NCBI GenBank assembly: GCA_963652335.1
Contig: CAVJSS010000001.1
Coordinates: 1 to 64,000, forward strand
Origin: UBA4951 sp963652335
GTDB lineage: Bacteria; Bacillota_I; Bacilli_A; RFN20; CAG-826
Direction of reading: 5' to 3'
DNA: 64,000 nt
Numbering within the stretch: the first letter of the stretch is position 1; each line of letters starts with the position of its first letter. A model generated the notes under the pieces. The model made no database searches, was not told the DNA's origin, and saw nothing but the letters and a program-made list of their open reading frames with translations. The position numbers were made by a program, and so were the translations under genes. Below, piece by piece: positions 7,237-16,671 of the stretch.

Positions 7237-8115
7237 ATGAATTTCAAAAAACTGGCTTTGGCGGCATTATCCGCTTTGACGATTACGATGACTTCTTGCG
7301 AAAACAACGTTGATCCATCGGCTTCTTCTTCGATTCCACCCTCTTCTAGTTCGGATTCCAGCGATTCCGTTACGTCTCCTTGGGGAAAAGACATCTCGGC
7401 TTTGCTTCATAAACATTATGGGATGGACATTCCATTCCCTAGCGGTGCTTTGGGCGCCAAATATGGCGTTACCAAAGACAATTATGGCGATCCGATGATC
7501 GTGATCCTTTGCGAATTCGCGGATGCCGATGCCATCGATGCTGCGGTCGAAGCCTATGCCATAACGGCCGTAAACGAGGGATACAATGTCGTATCGGTGG
7601 ATTACGACAATGGCCACCCCGCCTATGATTGCTCTATCCCTTATAATGATTCGATGACCATGCATATCCAATGCTTGTATGGAGGGATGGACACCGATGA
7701 CGACGGCGAAGCCGAAGATTACCTTGGCTTATTCGTTACTTCCGAAGCCAGCGTCGATCCATATGTTTGGCCAGCTGGATTGATCGAATATGTCCTTGGC
7801 TTTGAAGCGAATGTCCCTGCTTTGGAAGGCGAATACATCACTTATTCTTCTAGCGAGATCCACGATGACGATTTCGGCAATTATGTGAACATCGTCGTTT
7901 ATGGTGCGACTGAGACCGATTTCACTAATTATCAAAATGATCTTAAATCAGCTGGCTATACGGTCAAATTCTTCGAGGATGAAGACTATAGATATTATCT
8001 GGCTTGGTTAGACGAAACTTTCTTCATTCAATTGAATACCGGAACGGAAAATTCGAGATATTACATCGACATCAACATCGCCAAGGGCAACGTTCGCGAT
8101 TCCTTCGATATCTAA
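7237..8115 (+). CDS. Lipoprotein with a duplicated ~100-residue module
   Basis: A 292-residue predicted lipoprotein: Lys-containing n-region, hydrophobic segment, lipobox MTSC with lipidated Cys21, then a Ser-rich linker to about residue 47. The mature part appears to hold two related modules, each starting with a P-x2-x-G/E-x-Y stretch and ending with a 'GY-V' strand (AVNEGYNVVSV; LKSAGYTVKFF). The same architecture occurs in the lipoprotein at 9957, including a W-P ... G ... P ... EG-x-Y block, so the two are probably paralogues. Function unknown; secreted and membrane-anchored. It is the first gene of a four-gene lipoprotein cluster, with SD TAAGGAG. Confidence 0.8.
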   Translation: MNFKKLALAALSALTITMTSCENNVDPSASSSIPPSSSSDSSDSVTSPWGKDISALLHKHYGMDIPFPSGALGAKYGVTKDNYGDPMIVILCEFADADAIDAAVEAYAITAVNEGYNVVSVDYDNGHPAYDCSIPYNDSMTMHIQCLYGGMDTDDDGEAEDYLGLFVTSEASVDPYVWPAGLIEYVLGFEANVPALEGEYITYSSSEIHDDDFGNYVNIVVYGATETDFTNYQNDLKSAGYTVKFFEDEDYRYYLAWLDETFFIQLNTGTENSRYYIDINIAKGNVRDSFDI

Positions 8116-8130
8116 AAGACTTTCCCATTT

Positions 8131-9933
8131 ATGAAAAACAAGCGGTTATCGATCATCTTGTTATCCCCTTTGCTTTTTTCATGCGTCAGTGGGAATAATT
8201 CAACAGCCAAAATATCGATAACGAACCAGTCTTACGAACTGACGTTATATGAATTCGTCGATATCCGGTTTGAGACGGAAAACATCAAAAAAGGCGAATT
8301 CTCATATTCTTCCAGCGATCCATCGATCATCGAAATAAACGAGAACGGAACCATGAAGGCCAAAAAAGCCGGAGAGGCCAAAATCAAGGTATCTTTGAAT
8401 GGATTCGATTCCGTTTATGGAGAGGCTTTGTTCTTTGTCAACAAAGGAGAGGATGCGATCGATTTCACCTATCATGATTTCAACCAAAAGGCATATCGTT
8501 CTCATTCCACGCCGTCTCTGGGAGACGTAAATATCTTGGTTTTGCCGGTTACGATCAAAGGCTTCGAAGACAAGGCCACGGATGAAAATCTCGCTAAGAT
8601 CGACGAATGTTTCAATTCTGATAGCCTTTTCGAATTCGAAAGCGTCTCATCCTATTACAAAAAGAGTTCTTATGGGAAACTCAATCTGAATTTCATTATC
8701 CCAGATCGATGGTATGACTCCAATCTTACTCCAAAAGAATTGCAAGAAATGGCTTATAGAGACGATTTGGGGGTTTCTAGGTTATCCATCCAAGCTTTTG
8801 ATTGGTATAAGGAAACCTATCCCGATGCCGACCTAAGCAAATTCGATTCGGACAATGATGGCTGCGTCGATGGGATCTGGATGATTTATTCCGCTCCGGT
8901 CATGCCGAATAAAGCAGATTATTACGAAAGGCAATATCCTGGCATCGATATCTATGGCTTTTGGGCCTATACCTTATCCAATTATTTGATCAACGATAAG
9001 GATCATAACGTCGATAGCCCCGTTCCTAAAATGGTTTCTTGGGCAGGATTGGATTTCATGGATGAATTCGGGAATGGGAATGTAGATGCCCATACCTATA
9101 TCCACGAGACCGGCCATTTGCTTGGCCTTAACGATTATTATTCGACTTTGTCGCCCTATGATACGCCTTTAGGCTGCATCGATATGATGGATAATAACAT
9201 CGGCGATCATTGCGCCTTCTCCAAATTCTCCTTAGGCTGGGTCAAACCAATCGTGGTCAAAGAAGAAAAGAAGATAACCCTTCCTTCGTTTGGGAAAAGC
9301 GGAGATTTCATCTTATTGACCAACGATAATTTCAATGGAACCCCATTCGATGAATATTTCACCATCGAATACGTCACCCCTGACAATCTGAACGAGGGTG
9401 ATTATCTATCTCCGTATGCCGGCAACGGGTTGCAAGGCTATTCCAAACCTGGGGTTAGGATATCTCATATCGATAATCGGGCCATCAACAAATCGGCCAG
9501 CTTCGAAAGCGACTTCAATCAGTTCTATGACGATCCGATTTCCAATACGGCCCATATGGGATATACCAAATTTTTGGATGATTCGAACACGAAAACGGCT
9601 TTGTATCAAAATAGGATCATCCAGAAAAACATCGCTCAATCGTTATGTAAGGTATCCGATGGCGAGAGAGCCTACTACAACGCGATCACCTATAGGGATA
9701 GGGGAAACGGAGAAAAGGCCAGGCTCATTTCTCCTGATGACGCTTTGTTCTTTGAAGGGGATTCATTCGATTTAAGCCAAGGAAGCCCTTATTGTGAGCT
9801 TATGCCAAGCGGCAGCGACCTTTTGGATAAATATTTCGCTAGCAAAGACGAAAAAGACATATTCGATTTCAAGATAGAAATAGGCAAAATCGATGAGAAT
9901 GGTGCCGAAATAAGCATCTCTCATCTAAAATGA
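8131..9933 (+). CDS. Secreted M6-like metalloprotease lipoprotein with Ig-like domain
   Basis: A 600-residue lipoprotein (lipobox ending in Cys18, FSC). Residues ~28-105 are a bacterial Ig-like (Big_2) domain (SSSDPSIIEINENGTMKAKKAGEAKI). The catalytic region resembles peptidase family M6 (immune-inhibitor A type): DVNILVLPV, an acidic DSDNDGCVDGIWMIY segment, and the zinc motif HETGH at 325-329 followed by LLGLNDYY. His325, Glu326 and His329 fit zinc binding and catalysis. It lies 15 bases after the preceding lipoprotein gene with no clear SD, which suggests coupling or weak initiation. It probably degrades extracellular proteins at the cell surface; the substrate is unknown. Confidence 0.85.
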   Translation: MKNKRLSIILLSPLLFSCVSGNNSTAKISITNQSYELTLYEFVDIRFETENIKKGEFSYSSSDPSIIEINENGTMKAKKAGEAKIKVSLNGFDSVYGEALFFVNKGEDAIDFTYHDFNQKAYRSHSTPSLGDVNILVLPVTIKGFEDKATDENLAKIDECFNSDSLFEFESVSSYYKKSSYGKLNLNFIIPDRWYDSNLTPKELQEMAYRDDLGVSRLSIQAFDWYKETYPDADLSKFDSDNDGCVDGIWMIYSAPVMPNKADYYERQYPGIDIYGFWAYTLSNYLINDKDHNVDSPVPKMVSWAGLDFMDEFGNGNVDAHTYIHETGHLLGLNDYYSTLSPYDTPLGCIDMMDNNIGDHCAFSKFSLGWVKPIVVKEEKKITLPSFGKSGDFILLTNDNFNGTPFDEYFTIEYVTPDNLNEGDYLSPYAGNGLQGYSKPGVRISHIDNRAINKSASFESDFNQFYDDPISNTAHMGYTKFLDDSNTKTALYQNRIIQKNIAQSLCKVSDGERAYYNAITYRDRGNGEKARLISPDDALFFEGDSFDLSQGSPYCELMPSGSDLLDKYFASKDEKDIFDFKIEIGKIDENGAEISISHLK

Positions 9934-9956
9934 TTTTAAGGAACGAGGTATATCAT

Positions 9957-10760
9957 ATGAATAAATTCAAAACATACGTTTCGATATTGCTTCTCGCTGG
10001 AATGCTGTTTTCCTGCGATAAGGGAAACGATTCTTCCTCATCTCCGATTCAGCCTTCGGATGGTTCTTCATCTTCTTCGTCGATCGTTATAAAAACGGTT
10101 TATTGGAATGAGACGGTGGACGAGCTCTTGATAGAGACGATCGGAGAAAAAGGATTGGAAACTTTGCCGGTTTTCACAGCCGATCATTATTTTGGCAGAA
10201 ACAGCGTCGATTCTTCTTCCGGAACGAATTTCACCAGTCTTTATTGTTATAAAGAGAACACCGATGGATCGGAGGCCAAAGCCTATGCGGCTGGGCTTAC
10301 GGCAATGGGATTTATGTCACAAAGCTCGAATGTCGGCTATATCCGTTACAAAGAGATAAGCGATACGGCTTATTTGGTTGTTGCTTTCGTTCAAGGGGAC
10401 GGCAAAGACAATTACGCTTTGGGGATCAGCGCTTATCTCAGCAATTATCGTTATTCGTCTTGGCCAGAAGAACAAATCAAACGATATATGGGTTTGAGCA
10501 ATATTCCCCATCCAGAAGGCTCATATTACTATTTTCAGTCAAATAATGACGGAAGCGCATACATAAATATTGAAGGTTTGCCATCTTCGTGTATAACCGA
10601 TTACATTCAATTGCTCGAAGGCAGCGGATATCTGGTCGACTATTACGTTTATAGCGTCGTTATCTATCAGGCCGTCGACCAAGGGAATACCCACACCATC
10701 TCATTCTATTATGATTCCGACACGGGCATGATGGCCCTAAGGATCATCAAAAACTCTTGA
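9957..10760 (+). CDS. Lipoprotein, paralogue of the 7237 gene product
   Basis: A 267-residue predicted lipoprotein with lipobox LFSC (Cys20) and a Ser-rich linker. The start at 9957 is chosen over an upstream in-frame ATG at 9930 because it follows an AAGGAACGAGG SD and begins directly with a signal peptide. The mature part has two modules like those of the lipoprotein at 7237: a WPEEQIKRYMGLSNIPHPEG segment followed by a GSGYLVDYY strand near the C terminus. No catalytic motif is seen. It sits between the metalloprotease and the large Ig-like protein. A binding, inhibitory or scaffold role is possible but unsupported. Confidence 0.78.
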   Translation: MNKFKTYVSILLLAGMLFSCDKGNDSSSSPIQPSDGSSSSSSIVIKTVYWNETVDELLIETIGEKGLETLPVFTADHYFGRNSVDSSSGTNFTSLYCYKENTDGSEAKAYAAGLTAMGFMSQSSNVGYIRYKEISDTAYLVVAFVQGDGKDNYALGISAYLSNYRYSSWPEEQIKRYMGLSNIPHPEGSYYYFQSNNDGSAYINIEGLPSSCITDYIQLLEGSGYLVDYYVYSVVIYQAVDQGNTHTISFYYDSDTGMMALRIIKNS

Positions 10761-10782
10761 TTGAAAGAAAGGAAAAAACAGC

Positions 10783-13700
10783 ATGATCAAGCCAAACAAA
10801 TTGGTGCTTCTCTTCCTTTGCGGATCCGTCATAGGTCTTGCGGGATGCGACAACGCCAAACACGACTCAGACTCATCCGACTCTTCTTCCTCGGTCCCTG
10901 GTCCCGATTCAGGTTCTTCGACTCCGAGCGAGGATAGCAGCAGCACCCCCCCAATAGATCGTTCTTCCGCATTGGAAAGAGCCTTCAAGAAAAACTATTC
11001 CAACTTCACCGCTTATGTAGGCGCCATTGGTACTCAAGGCGCTTACGGCGATTCGGAGGTGGCATGGTATGACTATCACGTCAACGGATACGACGTCATC
11101 TACGATGTCTCCGGCGATGAGGCCATGTGGGCCTACTTCCACGATTACGAAGGCAAGAATTATCGTTATTTCGAAGAAGATTCTTCCGAACCAGGCTCCC
11201 CGGCGTGGCTGAATTCCGTCTATGATGGCGTCTCTTGTACCTTAAGCCATTCTTATTGGTCTCTCGACGCCTTCCTAAATAACGTCGAAGCCGCGGACTT
11301 CACCTATATGAGCGGCTATTATGTCTTCTCCAATGCCAATAAGTTCGACAATGTCGTCAATACCGCCTTCGAATCATTCTACGAAACCGAACTTCTGGAC
11401 CTTGTCCTTCAATTGGATGCAAATGGTTATATCTCCGTCATCAAGGCTTTTGGCGAAGATGCGGAAACCGATTTGGTCGACATCGAATTGTATGATTTCG
11501 CAACGAGCGCAGCGCCAAGCAGTGCAACCATTCCAGAGGCTCCTAATGCCAATAACGTCAAAGAATATTGGCAATACAAAGGCTGGTCCGGACCGCAAGT
11601 CCATGTTTATCCAAAGACCATCAATTTGGTTCCGGATGCATCCGCTGCGAAAGAAGGCGACGCTTATGTCCTTGAGATTGAAAAGGATCTACATTTCGCC
11701 TATGAGATCGTCTATGACGTCCCTGAGGGCGTAGAAGAAGCAAGGCAGATCAAAGAAAGCACCGTCAAATTCGTTTCGACAAACGATAAGGTCGCGACCA
11801 TCGGTGTCGATGCTAATTACAAAAGAGTCGTCAAAGCCGTTGCCGCCGGAGATTGCGAATTCTATGTCGAAGGCACTGCCGAAGCTGGTAAAGAAGCCGT
11901 CAAATCCAATTCCATCAAAGTCCATGTCAACGGATTGGCCGAAATCGATATGACTGATGCGGTCTATAACATCACCTTCGATGCCAATTCCGATCTTGGC
12001 GTTGCCCCAGCCGCCAGCAACTCGCTTAATTCCGCCCTCCCATTCGACATCCAAGTCAATAAGGGCGTCAATGTCATAACAGCTCCGGAAAATAGCACTC
12101 TCTTCGGCAATAAGAAGACTTTGCTTATGAGGACGGGCTTGCAGAATACCATGAACGAGACGTTCCAAGATGAGAACACTGCGGCCGATGCCGTTGCCGT
12201 CTTCGATTTCGATGATCAGCAAGTTTCCGGCATCGCCTTCTATTACGGCGCGGTCTATGGCAATTCCTATAAGCCTGATATGGTCACTAAGATCGCCATC
12301 GAAGCCAAGAACCCATCTCAGACTTGGGATGAAGCTCAGGTCATAGATATCACCGCTGACGTTAAGGAAAACCTTTCGACCGAGAATTTCCATTTGGTCC
12401 AAAAACAATTCTTGCCAGCCAGCCAAGTCAGGATCGTCATGCGCAGTTCCGTCATCGGAGACAGCATGGAAATGGGCATGGATAACCTTATCTTCGCTTC
12501 CAATGATCAATGCAAGCAACACTACATCGCCGATCAGAATCCAGTCACTTCCGTCACCATTTCCGAAAATAGCGGCGCGACTGCCGTCAGAATGGGAAAG
12601 ACATTGAGCTTCTCGGCCGGAGTCTTGCCAAACAACGCTACTTCCAAGGCCGTCGTTTGGAAAGTATCCGATGATGAGGTCGCTTCTATTTCGGAAGATG
12701 GCGTTTTGACTCCTAAGAAAGTCGGAACCGTCACCGTCACCGCCTCTTCTTATCATGGCGTAACAGCCGACCCTGTCGTTTCCAATGAAATCGTGATCAC
12801 CGTCAAAGAAGCCGCTGCCGTTCCTGCCGCTATGAAAGGCACTTGGATCGAAGATGACATCTATGGCCTTAATACCTTCGTTTTCACCGATAACAAGGTC
12901 TCTATCGAATTCTCCAACGGCGATAAAGTCGAACTTACTCTCGATGACATCAACGATTCCAATTACTGCGTGTTTGGGAATTATGTCGATAAGAACACCG
13001 CTGGCTATCTTTTAGCCAAGCCATCGTCTTCTTATTCCGGAAAAGTCGATTATAGCTACAATATCGTGGTCGGCGAAAACACCCATACCGCCAATATCTA
13101 TTCTTCTTCCAGCACTCTCGCTAAGAAAGCCGAGACCTTCACTTTGAGCGTCACCAAGAGCGAAATCAAAGTCGGCGCCAAGACTGCCTTGTCGGCTAAA
13201 TTCGGTCCAAGCGGATGCTACGAAGAAGACTGGAATGTCGTTTCTTCCGATGATTCCATCGTTAAGATCAATAACGATGACGGAGTCAAAGAGGCTGTCG
13301 GCGTCGCAGCCGGCAAAGCCACTTTGACCGCGACTTCGTCTTCCGGCTTGAAATCAACCGTTGAAATCACGGTCGTCGAGCCACAAAAAGTCTCTTCGAT
13401 AATCGTTAATCTTTCCGCCTCTTCCGTTACCAAAGGAAGCTCCGTTACCGCTAGTGCGGTCGTGGCTCCAACCGATGCCGAGAACAAAGCCGTCACTTGG
13501 TCCACTTCCAACGAAGAAGTCGCGACGGTCAATAGCAAAGGCGTGGTTACCACCACCGGAGTTGGCACGGTTGATATCATCGCCACTGCGGCCGATGGCT
13601 CTGGCGTTACTGGCAAAGCGACATTGACCGTCACTGAACCGACTTCCACCTTTGATGGAACCTATACGGCGACTGATACGACCAAATATGGCGCCTCTTT

Positions 13701-13977
13701 AACCGTAAAGATCTCCGATTCGGGCAATTCTTGCGAAATCGATGCGACGGACAGTTATGGATCCGGAACGTTGGCTGGTACGCTTGAAAAGAAGTCTTCT
13801 AGCGGAAACATTTATGTTTACGAAGGAGGACTTGAAGATTCGAGTTATGGAAATGTTGACGTTGTTGTCACGATTGATTTCGACAAGATGACCATAACGA
13901 TCGATTGCGAGTATTCAGACAACGCATTCATGTTTGATAGTTGCGAATTCCAAAACGCCACAATCACCAAAGCCTAA
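10783..13977 (+). CDS. Large surface lipoprotein with several Ig-like (Big_2) domains
   Basis: A 1064-residue lipoprotein: lipobox LAGC (Cys22), then a Ser/Asp/Pro-rich spacer to about residue 65. Residues ~65-270 form an unrecognised domain; ~275-390 is Ig-like; ~395-580 looks like a beta-sandwich (jelly-roll or discoidin-like, tentative). Three clearer Big_2 domains follow at ~588-678, ~787-868 and ~868-951, carrying the consensus KAVVWKVSDDEVASISEDG and KAVTWSTSNEEVATVNSKG. A small beta domain closes the protein. There are no LPXTG or membrane anchors, so attachment is through lipid. Codon use is markedly GTC/GCC/ATC-rich compared with neighbours, which may reflect high expression. Likely an adhesin or glycan-binding protein; the ligand is unknown. 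Confidence 0.85.
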   Translation: MIKPNKLVLLFLCGSVIGLAGCDNAKHDSDSSDSSSSVPGPDSGSSTPSEDSSSTPPIDRSSALERAFKKNYSNFTAYVGAIGTQGAYGDSEVAWYDYHVNGYDVIYDVSGDEAMWAYFHDYEGKNYRYFEEDSSEPGSPAWLNSVYDGVSCTLSHSYWSLDAFLNNVEAADFTYMSGYYVFSNANKFDNVVNTAFESFYETELLDLVLQLDANGYISVIKAFGEDAETDLVDIELYDFATSAAPSSATIPEAPNANNVKEYWQYKGWSGPQVHVYPKTINLVPDASAAKEGDAYVLEIEKDLHFAYEIVYDVPEGVEEARQIKESTVKFVSTNDKVATIGVDANYKRVVKAVAAGDCEFYVEGTAEAGKEAVKSNSIKVHVNGLAEIDMTDAVYNITFDANSDLGVAPAASNSLNSALPFDIQVNKGVNVITAPENSTLFGNKKTLLMRTGLQNTMNETFQDENTAADAVAVFDFDDQQVSGIAFYYGAVYGNSYKPDMVTKIAIEAKNPSQTWDEAQVIDITADVKENLSTENFHLVQKQFLPASQVRIVMRSSVIGDSMEMGMDNLIFASNDQCKQHYIADQNPVTSVTISENSGATAVRMGKTLSFSAGVLPNNATSKAVVWKVSDDEVASISEDGVLTPKKVGTVTVTASSYHGVTADPVVSNEIVITVKEAAAVPAAMKGTWIEDDIYGLNTFVFTDNKVSIEFSNGDKVELTLDDINDSNYCVFGNYVDKNTAGYLLAKPSSSYSGKVDYSYNIVVGENTHTANIYSSSSTLAKKAETFTLSVTKSEIKVGAKTALSAKFGPSGCYEEDWNVVSSDDSIVKINNDDGVKEAVGVAAGKATLTATSSSGLKSTVEITVVEPQKVSSIIVNLSASSVTKGSSVTASAVVAPTDAENKAVTWSTSNEEVATVNSKGVVTTTGVGTVDIIATAADGSGVTGKATLTVTEPTSTFDGTYTATDTTKYGASLTVKISDSGNSCEIDATDSYGSGTLAGTLEKKSSSGNIYVYEGGLEDSSYGNVDVVVTIDFDKMTITIDCEYSDNAFMFDSCEFQNATITKA

Positions 13978-13985
13978 TTTTTAAA

Positions 13986-14023
13986 GAAAAGACAAGCTAT
14001 CCAAACGGCGGCTTGTCTTTTTT
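13986..14023 (+). terminator. Rho-independent terminator after the lipoprotein cluster
   Basis: AAAGACAAGC (from 13988-13990 onward) pairs with GCTTGTCTTT (14011-14020), followed by more T residues. It sits nine bases after the stop of the 1064-residue lipoprotein and marks the end of the cluster. Confidence 0.85.
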
Positions 14024-14048
14024 ATTCGTTGGTTAAGGAGCTTGCGTG

Positions 14049-14513
14049 TCAATCAGTCAAATCTGAGAATGTGGCGTTGCAATAACTTGATAAGTCCTTT
14101 GGATCGATTCCTATCTGGAATCCTCTTTTCCCGCCTGAGACATAGATATGTTCTTTGTCTTGCATTGATTGGTCTAGATAAGTCGGAAATGTTTTCTTCA
14201 TGCCTATGGGAGAGCATCCTCCGTGGATATACCCGGTTAAAGGAAGAAGATCTTTCTGATGGATCATCGCGATTGATTTGCTGTTCGATGCTTTCGCGGC
14301 TTTCTTAAGATTCAGCTCTTTTTCTACCGGGATGACGAAAACGAAATAACGTTTCTTTTCGTTTACGGTAACAAGGGTTTTATAAACGTTGTTTGGATCC
14401 TCATTCAAGGCTTTGGCGACGTCGGTTCCGGTGGTCAGTTCAGGGTCATATTCCCTTTCGTCGTATTTGATTTTCTTGGCGTTTAAAAGACGCATCACGT
14501 TGGTCTTTTGCAT
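14049..14513 (-). CDS. ybaK: YbaK/EbsC-type Cys-tRNA(Pro) deacylase
   Basis: A 154-residue trans-editing enzyme that hydrolyses mischarged Cys-tRNA(Pro). Family features are KTNVMRLLNAKKI at the start, the conserved KTLV segment with Lys about residue 45, and GYIHGGCSPIGMKK with the GxxSPIG loop near residues 94-104. The length is typical. The start overlaps the upstream membrane protein's end as TGATATG, so it is translationally coupled to that gene. Confidence 0.93.
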   Translation of the reverse strand: MQKTNVMRLLNAKKIKYDEREYDPELTTGTDVAKALNEDPNNVYKTLVTVNEKKRYFVFVIPVEKELNLKKAAKASNSKSIAMIHQKDLLPLTGYIHGGCSPIGMKKTFPTYLDQSMQDKEHIYVSGGKRGFQIGIDPKDLSSYCNATFSDLTD

Positions 14514-14514
14514 A

Positions 14515-16590
14515 TCAAGTCGTTTCTCGCTCCTTCTTCTTTTGCTTTATGTCAGAAACGAATTCGTAGATGCCAAAAGCCCCTAAGGCCATATCGCCAG
14601 CCAATCCGACATACCATAAGGCAGAGAAAATTCTTCTAAGCTTCGGACCGACGTAACGGACTTCGATTTGATATGAGCCTTTGTTCAGATTGAACGAAAC
14701 CAATGAATCCACGTTTATTGGTTCAAGTTCGCTTATCGATTCGTGGTTCTCGTCATAGGCCTTGATTTCGTATCCGTCATAGAAGAATTGGGGGATTTGA
14801 ATCAAAGAGTCCTCATTGGCGGTTATGGCAAAATCGACCGACGGGGTGTTTAAGGCGGTTACTTCAACGCTTCCGGAACCTTTTAGGAATACCGGAAGGA
14901 TGTAGTCCTCTTTGGTATGTTGATATTTAGAGGCGCTACCGATGGTCCTTTTGATCCTATAATACAAAGAATTCGAATATTCGGGGCTGTAGTCGTTATC
15001 ATAAAAGCAAAGAGGGATGTATTCGTTCATGACTCCGATGTTGTTATTGTTGATGCATTCGCTTTCGCCATATTGCTTCCAAACCGAATTCGAGTCGATC
15101 GCATATTTCTTTTCGACATAGGCTTGCGAAGAGGAGAAAAGAAGGAAAGGAACGACGGAAGCCAAATAGAAAGGAGCCCTTGTCACCTTTATATATGTCG
15201 TGGCGTTTATGGCATAAACGAATGCCAAAGAGGCAGTCAAGGATATAAGCGACCATAGTCTCCAAGCAAATTGGCAAGAGTAAAAAGCGGAAGGAACGTT
15301 TTTCCAAGCTTCTCCGACATAGATGAAAATAAGGGCAATCGAAGAAATGACGATCAGGAAAATCAAATCGATGACCGTTTCCTTGTTTCTTTTGAACCAA
15401 TCTTTTTTATTGAAAGATTCATTGGCTTTTTCTTTGATGAATTCGGTGACGATCATCATTATGTCGAACAAAGCCATAGCTAAATAGACTTCGATCCTTT
15501 GCTTAAAGAAACAAATTGGCAAGAATGAGACGATCATCATTATCGGAAGACGATAATATTTGTTGTTTGGGAGCTTGGATAAGCCAAAGTCCGCGACAGT
15601 GGCTAGCAAAGCCCCGACAAAGACCAAAGCGATGCTTAAGGATAACGAAGTCGGAGTCCATTCCATGTTCCAATTGTTGGAATCGATCCGGTTTTGAATC
15701 CAAAACAAATTCAAAAAGCCAGAGAAAGCCGAAGAATTCTTGGTCGAACTCGATACGTGGGCATAAGTCGTCCAAACGGCATTCGAATCCGACATCCTAT
15801 AGATTCCGCTTCCCAAAGCCTTGACCATCGGAAATGCGTAAAAGCCGACGCCTAATATAATCAAAACAACGCTGGAAAGGGCGTATATCATGCCTTTTTT
15901 GGTCTTTAAAAAATTCCAGACCCTTTTGAAATGAACGATCATATAAAGGACGGCGAACAAAGCAAAGACGATAGCGGTGAAAGGATGGGACAAGATAAGC
16001 CCGCAAGCGCCTACGATAACTGATAAGAATGACCAAGCTTTCGGGCTTTGATCATGGGTAATCGAATAGATCCCATAAAAAAAACAAGGGATGAATGTCA
16101 TCGCGATCGTTTCGGCATAGGCGAATCTCGCATATCCGCAGAACATCCTATAAGGGCAGAAAACAAAGAATGCCGCCCCCAATAATCCAACCGATATCTT
16201 TTTGCTTATTTTGTAGGAAAGGCAATAAAACATCAATCCGGAGAACAAAGTCATCAAAGAAACGAACCATTTGACGGCCGTTATGGTATCTAAGTTAAAG
16301 ACATACATCAAAATAGCGGCGCCATAATGAGGGAAAGGAGCGTAAAACAAATGGGTGTTGTAGGCATAGGCCCCCATCATCAAGTGATTGGTTGAATCGA
16401 TTCCTAGGCCGTTTTTCATCCCGTAATAGCATTCGTAGATATTGCCCATATGGAAACGGAAATCATCGCCGCTTGTTATGCCTTTGAACAAATAAAGATA
16501 ACAGCAGCATAAAGTCATTAAACCAATGAATATTATTGGGACAATAATCCTTATGGTTTTATCCAGTGGCTTTGAGATGTCTTTATGCAT
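14515..16590 (-). CDS. Large polytopic membrane protein (PTPS-related / GT-C-like)
   Basis: A 691-residue protein with about 12 or more hydrophobic helices in residues 15-525, then a ~130-residue extracytoplasmic domain and a final helix with a basic tail. The early loop DDFRFHMGNIYECYYGMKNG has the acidic-Phe-His pattern seen in GT-C glycosyltransferase-like and '6-pyruvoyl-tetrahydropterin synthase-related' membrane proteins. It could transfer lipid-linked sugars to an envelope polymer; acceptor and donor are unknown. The -10-like TATTAT lies nine bases before the start with no SD, so the mRNA may be nearly leaderless. ybaK is cotranscribed downstream. Confidence 0.75.
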   Translation of the reverse strand: MHKDISKPLDKTIRIIVPIIFIGLMTLCCCYLYLFKGITSGDDFRFHMGNIYECYYGMKNGLGIDSTNHLMMGAYAYNTHLFYAPFPHYGAAILMYVFNLDTITAVKWFVSLMTLFSGLMFYCLSYKISKKISVGLLGAAFFVFCPYRMFCGYARFAYAETIAMTFIPCFFYGIYSITHDQSPKAWSFLSVIVGACGLILSHPFTAIVFALFAVLYMIVHFKRVWNFLKTKKGMIYALSSVVLIILGVGFYAFPMVKALGSGIYRMSDSNAVWTTYAHVSSSTKNSSAFSGFLNLFWIQNRIDSNNWNMEWTPTSLSLSIALVFVGALLATVADFGLSKLPNNKYYRLPIMMIVSFLPICFFKQRIEVYLAMALFDIMMIVTEFIKEKANESFNKKDWFKRNKETVIDLIFLIVISSIALIFIYVGEAWKNVPSAFYSCQFAWRLWSLISLTASLAFVYAINATTYIKVTRAPFYLASVVPFLLFSSSQAYVEKKYAIDSNSVWKQYGESECINNNNIGVMNEYIPLCFYDNDYSPEYSNSLYYRIKRTIGSASKYQHTKEDYILPVFLKGSGSVEVTALNTPSVDFAITANEDSLIQIPQFFYDGYEIKAYDENHESISELEPINVDSLVSFNLNKGSYQIEVRYVGPKLRRIFSALWYVGLAGDMALGAFGIYEFVSDIKQKKKERETT

Positions 16591-16671
16591 ATAGCCTATA
16601 TAATAAATAGTTATTTTCCATCTTCCATAAAAAGCGATATCTTAATATCGAATTAGTTTAGGAGAGCCTTT

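Noticed and set aside
11689..12756. Long minus-strand open frame (355 codons) opposite the Ig-like lipoprotein gene
   Set aside because: It mirrors the strongly biased codons of the real gene, is Asp/Ile/Gly-rich with no domain, and has no SD.
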